19,995 nt of DNA, taken from NCBI GenBank assembly GCA_964609155.1, contig CAZSRF010000038.1, positions 1 through 19,995 of the forward strand. The letters are read 5' to 3'. Below, piece after piece: positions 16,791-19,995 of the stretch. The notes below the pieces were generated by a model, which saw only the letters and a list, made by a program, of their open reading frames with translations, was not told the origin of the DNA and made no database searches. The first letter of the stretch is position 1. Each line of letters begins with the position of its first letter. The translations under genes were made by a program, and so were the position numbers. Source of the stretch: JAGOUU01 sp964609155. GTDB lineage: Bacteria; Pseudomonadota; Gammaproteobacteria; JAGOUU01.

Positions 16791-18325
16791 TGCAACCAAC
16801 ATTTTTCTTTTATGATTATGAAACTACTGGTATAGATCCTAAATCAGATCGTATTTTGCAATTTGCTGGGATTAGGACAGATCTTGAGTTTAATATTATA
16901 GATAAACCTGTCGTGCTCTATAGCAAGTTATCTAATGAAATAATACCTAACCCAGAGGCACTTATTGTAACGGGGATCACTCCTGATCTTTTATCAGACA
17001 GTGGCTTAGCAGAGCCAGAGTTTATCGCAAAAATTTACAAAGAATTTTCTACCAGTAATACATGCGTCTTGGGGTATAACAATATAAGATTTGATGATGA
17101 ATTCACTCGATACTCTTTTTATCGTAATTTTTTTGATCCCTACGCGCGTGAATGGCAAAATAATAATAGTAGATTCGATCTAATAGATGTTGTAAGAATA
17201 TCGGCTGCTCTACGACCAGGTAATTTAAAATGGCCAACGAACAATAGTACTAATAATGTAAGTTTCAAATTAGAAGATTTATCTAAGGCTAATAATCTTG
17301 AACATACTAAAGCTCATGATGCACTTTCTGATGTCTATGCGACCATAGAACTAACTAAGTTAATAAATAAAAATAATCCCAAGTTATTTAATTATTTATT
17401 GCAAATGCGTAAAAAAGATTTTGTAAATAAAGTCATAAATATAGAACAAATATTTAACCCTGACTTAGAGCTACGTTCTAAATTAATTGTTCATGCTAGT
17501 AGGATGGTTAGTTCGGAATACCATGCCACCTCCATCTTTTTACCACTCATCCGAGATCCCATTAATAATAATGCCATTATATGCTGGGATTTGCGTTATA
17601 ACCCTAATTTACTTCTCAATCTTCATGAATATACTCCTGAAGATATTAGCAAATTATTGTATACTCCTCAAACAGAGCTCCTACCAGAAAATAAAGAAGC
17701 TCGTTTACATCTAAAAACTATTTTCTGTAATAAAGCTCCTGCAATTGCTCCTATTAGTACTATTGACTCAGATGGCTACCAGCGTATCAAATTAGATAAA
17801 AGTTTAGTATTTACTCATGCAAGTTCCATATTAACCCATAAAAACTCTTGGTACGATACGCTTTTAGACTTCTTTTCACGTAAAAATGATATGTTTAACT
17901 TGGTTAATCTAAGACACAGCGATGTAGAACATCAATTATATGATAAGTTTATTTCTAATGAAGATAAGTACTTATGCAATCGGGTCCATTTGTGTTCGGC
18001 AGAAAAACTTATTGAGCTTCAAAATAAATTTAATGATAACCGTTTAAAAGAATTATTGTTTCGTTACCGGGCCAGAAATCATTATAATAGCTTAACCATA
18101 TCTGAGCAGAACAAGTGGATTACATATTGCCAGAACAGATTACATAACATTAATAATATAGCAAGTATTTCATTTGAAGAGTTTATAAACAAAGCAAACG
18201 CACTAATCTCTGATAATAACACTAGTGACCATCAGAAAAATATATTAAGTCAATGGTCATATTATTTGAATACAAATAATTTTATTGAAAAAATTAGGGA
18301 AATAGCACAGCTTGATTCTATGTAA
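16790..18325 (+). CDS. sbcB: exodeoxyribonuclease I
   Basis: ExoI digests single-stranded DNA from 3' to 5' in repair and recombination. This 511-residue protein aligns by eye with the E. coli enzyme (475 residues). The DEDDh exonuclease residues are Asp9 and Glu11 (YDYETTG), Asp101/102 (NNIRFDDE), His175 and Asp180 (HTKAHDALSDVYATI). The stretches GYNNIRFDDEFTRYSFYRNF and WQNNNSRFDLIDV are diagnostic of ExoI rather than DnaQ. The C-terminal SH3-like and helical domains are less conserved but complete. Its ATG shares a base with the importer stop (TAATG), so a DNA-repair gene is translated with a peptide importer; no functional link is known to me. Confidence 0.94.
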   Translation: MQPTFFFYDYETTGIDPKSDRILQFAGIRTDLEFNIIDKPVVLYSKLSNEIIPNPEALIVTGITPDLLSDSGLAEPEFIAKIYKEFSTSNTCVLGYNNIRFDDEFTRYSFYRNFFDPYAREWQNNNSRFDLIDVVRISAALRPGNLKWPTNNSTNNVSFKLEDLSKANNLEHTKAHDALSDVYATIELTKLINKNNPKLFNYLLQMRKKDFVNKVINIEQIFNPDLELRSKLIVHASRMVSSEYHATSIFLPLIRDPINNNAIICWDLRYNPNLLLNLHEYTPEDISKLLYTPQTELLPENKEARLHLKTIFCNKAPAIAPISTIDSDGYQRIKLDKSLVFTHASSILTHKNSWYDTLLDFFSRKNDMFNLVNLRHSDVEHQLYDKFISNEDKYLCNRVHLCSAEKLIELQNKFNDNRLKELLFRYRARNHYNSLTISEQNKWITYCQNRLHNINNIASISFEEFINKANALISDNNTSDHQKNILSQWSYYLNTNNFIEKIREIAQLDSM

Positions 18326-18356
18326 TAGAAACAACTAAAAATAACAGAGAAAAATC

Positions 18357-19061
18357 ATGAACAGTTATCTAGATTACGTTTATAATAATCAAACTTTTGA
18401 AGCCTATATTTCATCGCCTGAAACAAAAAGAAAAATGCCTGCAGTATTGATATGTCATGCTTGGAACGGTCGGGATGATGTCATGAAAAATACTGCAGAT
18501 CGCTTGGCAAAGTTAGGATATATAGCAATAGCGCTAGATGTATATGGTAAAGGTGTTCAAGGGAGCACTAAAGAACAGAACATAACTCTTATGCAGCCTT
18601 TATTAGATGAGCGTAGCGAGTTGCATAAGCGCTTAGAAGCTGGTTTTAATGCTGTTAAAGCACTACCCTATGTGGATTCTACAAGAATTGCTGCTATAGG
18701 TTATTGCTTTGGTGGTTTGTGTGCTTTAGATTTAGCTAGATTGAACATGCCTCTTACAGGTGTTATTAGCGTGCATGGATTATTTAATACTTTTGATTAT
18801 CGATCTACTATTATTAAACCTAAGATCCTAGCTTTGTGTGGTTATCTTGATCCTATGGTATCACATGAAGATGTGAGAAACTTTATGAAAGAAATGTCTG
18901 AAGCCAAAGCGGATTGGCAATTAATAACTTATGGTAATGCTATGCATGCGTTTACTAATCCTCATGCCAATGATAAAGAATTTGGTACGGTTTATCATGA
19001 GCCGACAGCTGCGAGAGCTTGGTCAGCAATTGCCCAGTTTCTCGATGAATGTCAAAAATAG
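18357..19061 (+). CDS. dienelactone-hydrolase-family alpha/beta hydrolase
   Basis: This 234-residue alpha/beta hydrolase has the dienelactone hydrolase triad: Cys117 in GYCFGG, Asp165 in GYLDPMV and His197 in NAMHAF. The early stretch LICHAWNGRDD matches the family's oxyanion region. It has no signal peptide, so it acts in the cytoplasm. The physiological substrate is unknown for most such proteins in bacteria without aromatic ring-cleavage pathways, and none are seen here. It begins 31 bases after sbcB with an AGAGAAA ribosome binding site, so it may be the last gene of the importer-sbcB operon. Confidence 0.85.
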   Translation: MNSYLDYVYNNQTFEAYISSPETKRKMPAVLICHAWNGRDDVMKNTADRLAKLGYIAIALDVYGKGVQGSTKEQNITLMQPLLDERSELHKRLEAGFNAVKALPYVDSTRIAAIGYCFGGLCALDLARLNMPLTGVISVHGLFNTFDYRSTIIKPKILALCGYLDPMVSHEDVRNFMKEMSEAKADWQLITYGNAMHAFTNPHANDKEFGTVYHEPTAARAWSAIAQFLDECQK

Positions 19062-19072
19062 CTATATACCTC

Positions 19073-19103
19073 TTGACTAATATCTCATAAATATTATTAT
19101 AAT
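19073..19103 (+). promoter_or_regulatory. sigma-70 promoter of the small exported protein
   Basis: TTGACT (19073-19078) is followed by TATTAT at 19095-19100 (16-bp spacer), overlapping a consensus TATAAT at 19098-19103 (19-bp spacer). This is the best-looking promoter in the window. A start near 19110 would give a leader of about 100 bases. Confidence 0.65.
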
Positions 19104-19170
19104 CTAGCTGTTATGGTGGAAGTTGCAGGTTAGCTTGTAACATAATTAGTAACTTATTGCGTTAATATTA

Positions 19171-19186
19171 TTAATGCATGCATTAA
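19171..19186. promoter_or_regulatory. 16-bp perfect palindrome in the leader of the small exported protein
   Basis: TTAATGCATGCATTAA is a perfect 16-bp palindrome ending 21 bases before the ATG at 19208 and just upstream of the AAAGGA ribosome binding site. It could be a dimeric repressor's operator; with no loop it would fold poorly as an RNA hairpin. Its role is not known. Confidence 0.4.
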
Positions 19187-19207
19187 CAAATCAACAAAAG
19201 GAAATTT

Positions 19208-19603
19208 ATGAAACTTTCTAAAAAAGTATTAATTCAAACCGCTTTATTAACTCTTGGTTTAGCAACTGTTATGCCAACTATGGGTCAAGATGAAGCTGTA
19301 AGCACTGAAGAAACAAATGTAGTTGCAATGGATACAACTGAACAACCAGCTGTTGCAGAATTAGCTGCTGCTGATACAACTTCTGCAAAAGAAGCTACTG
19401 ATGCAAAAGCTGCTGATACAACAAAAGCTATGGACAAAAAAACTTCCGCTAAAGAAAAAGCTAAAGCTCGTACAGAATGCAAAAAAACTTTCAATAGCTG
19501 CAAAAAAGATGCTAAAGCTATGAAAGATGCTGCTGAAATGAAAACTGCTATGGAAAAATGTAAGACTGATAAAAAATCTTGCGACGACAAAGTTAAAAAA
19601 TAA
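19208..19603 (+). CDS. small exported Ala/Lys-rich protein with two CX6C motifs, unknown function
   Basis: I do not recognise this 131-residue protein. Residues 1-26 form a signal peptide (MKLSKKVLIQTALLTLGLAT...) with likely cleavage after TMG. A linker of about 60 residues follows, rich in Ala, Thr, Asp and Lys, with ADTT and AKEATDAKA-like repeats. The basic C-terminal domain has four cysteines in two CX6C pairs (C91/C98 and C118/C125). The 19 residues between the pairs and the helical composition fit a two-helix hairpin closed by disulfides in the periplasm; that is inference. AAAGGA gives a strong ribosome binding site and the codons are uniform (GCT, AAA, ACA), which suggests high expression. 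It has its own promoter. A minus-strand open frame over the same bases lacks these signals and is rejected. Confidence 0.75.
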   Translation: MKLSKKVLIQTALLTLGLATVMPTMGQDEAVSTEETNVVAMDTTEQPAVAELAAADTTSAKEATDAKAADTTKAMDKKTSAKEKAKARTECKKTFNSCKKDAKAMKDAAEMKTAMEKCKTDKKSCDDKVKK

Positions 19604-19940
19604 TAGAGTTGCAGATTCTTCCTCTTTGCTTTTGCAAGGGGGGAGGTGCTTATGTTAAATGGTTATGCTCATTTAGTTTGAGTTCACCCTGTAAGGTGAA
19701 CAGATATAGCAGGGGGTGTGCATATCATAAATAGAGCGTTTACCCGATCTCTATCCCTTTGCGATCAGGGCCGCGCGCGTCAGCAGGCGTACTCTGGAGT
19801 GTGTGTTCTTTATGATAGAGCAATAATTTTCATGTTTCAATTAAGAACAGTGATAAATTATGGTTCAAAGAACGCTTGCTGACGCGCGCGGCTCTAATCA
19901 TTCGGAGTTACATTGAACATGATAAACGTTAACCTCATTT
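19604..19940. other. gene-free right end with nested hairpins
   Basis: No gene is seen here. A wobble-tolerant hairpin at 19619-19644 (arms around a TTTT loop) follows the small exported protein but has no T-tract after it. GTTCACC/GGTGAAC makes a 7-bp hairpin at 19682-19701. The 10-mer CTCATTTAGT occurs at 19668-19677 and again at 19934-19943 beside the end repeat. ATCATAAA (19724-19731) and TTTATGAT (19809-19816) form another inverted pair. No tRNA or known RNA motif was recognised. Confidence 0.55.
19763..19899. repeat. GC-rich 34-bp imperfect inverted repeat
   Basis: The arm at 19763-19796 matches the reverse complement of 19866-19899 at 29 of 34 positions. The core CCGCGCGCGTCAGCA is identical. 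The arms are separated by 69 bases of AT-rich DNA. The GC-rich core is unlike anything else in the window, which suggests a dispersed element present as two head-to-head copies or one folded unit. Confidence 0.8.
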
Positions 19941-19993
19941 AGTAACCCTTCAGCCATAGTGAGTTTGTTTTCTTCCCCTTCAGGGGAAGTGGC
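19941..19993. repeat. right copy of 53-bp inverted terminal repeat
   Basis: This is the exact reverse complement of bases 1-53. It keeps the CTTCCCC/GGGGAAG hairpin but has only one arm (TCAGCCATAGT) of the 11-bp hairpin that is complete at 34-63. The T-rich stretch GAGTTTGTTTTCTT is present without its stem, so this copy should not work as a terminator as the left one may. Confidence 0.85.
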
Positions 19994-19995
19994 GA

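Noticed and set aside
19285..19590. Minus-strand open frame over the small exported protein
   Set aside because: It is the complement of GCT/AAA-rich codons, which gives a long Ala/Ser-rich frame by chance; the plus strand has promoter, ribosome binding site and signal peptide.
1..19995. Composite transposon or integrated element bounded by the inverted ends
   Set aside because: The interior is mainly chromosomal housekeeping genes (rne, rluC, fabI, sbcB) with no transposase or integrase, so shared ends are better explained by a dispersed repeat at contig breaks.

Overview
The window is AT-rich DNA from a gammaproteobacterium. A divergent rluC/rne pair, exonuclease I (sbcB), FabI and FadL all point to Gammaproteobacteria. 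The low GC and a large gene built of 33-residue repeats suggest a host-associated or intracellular lineage, perhaps Legionellales/Coxiellaceae-like. That placement is an inference from gene character, not a database result. The two window ends carry the same 53-bp sequence in opposite orientation and there is a 10-N scaffold gap, so this looks like a whole contig or scaffold whose ends stopped in a dispersed repeat.

Layout. 1-146: left repeat end with a hairpin terminator. 147-2175 (-): one large tandem-repeat gene, split only by the N gap. 2176-2618: gene-free, with a 36-bp tandem repeat and a palindromic element that can act as a terminator. 2619-4613 (-): sppA-type S49 peptidase and rluC. 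4614-5140: long divergent spacer, probably holding the rne leader. 5141-8106 (+): rne and a Nudix hydrolase overlapping by ATGA. 8166-9608 (+): a FadL-family porin, convergent with fabI (9632-10417, -) across a shared hairpin. 10606-16790 (+): a four-gene peptide-type ABC importer (binding protein, two permeases, fused double ATPase; the order matches yejABEF). It is coupled by TAATG to sbcB and followed closely by a dienelactone-hydrolase-family gene. 19208-19603 (+): a small exported Ala/Lys-rich protein with two CX6C motifs and its own strong promoter. 19604-19995: gene-free repeat-rich end with a GC-rich inverted repeat.

Most genes are housekeeping: RNA processing and modification, fatty acid synthesis and uptake, peptide import, DNA repair. 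The accessory signals are the repeat protein (a possible effector), the small twin-CX6C exported protein, and the dispersed palindromic elements. I did not find a CRISPR array, transposase, phage gene, tRNA or rRNA.
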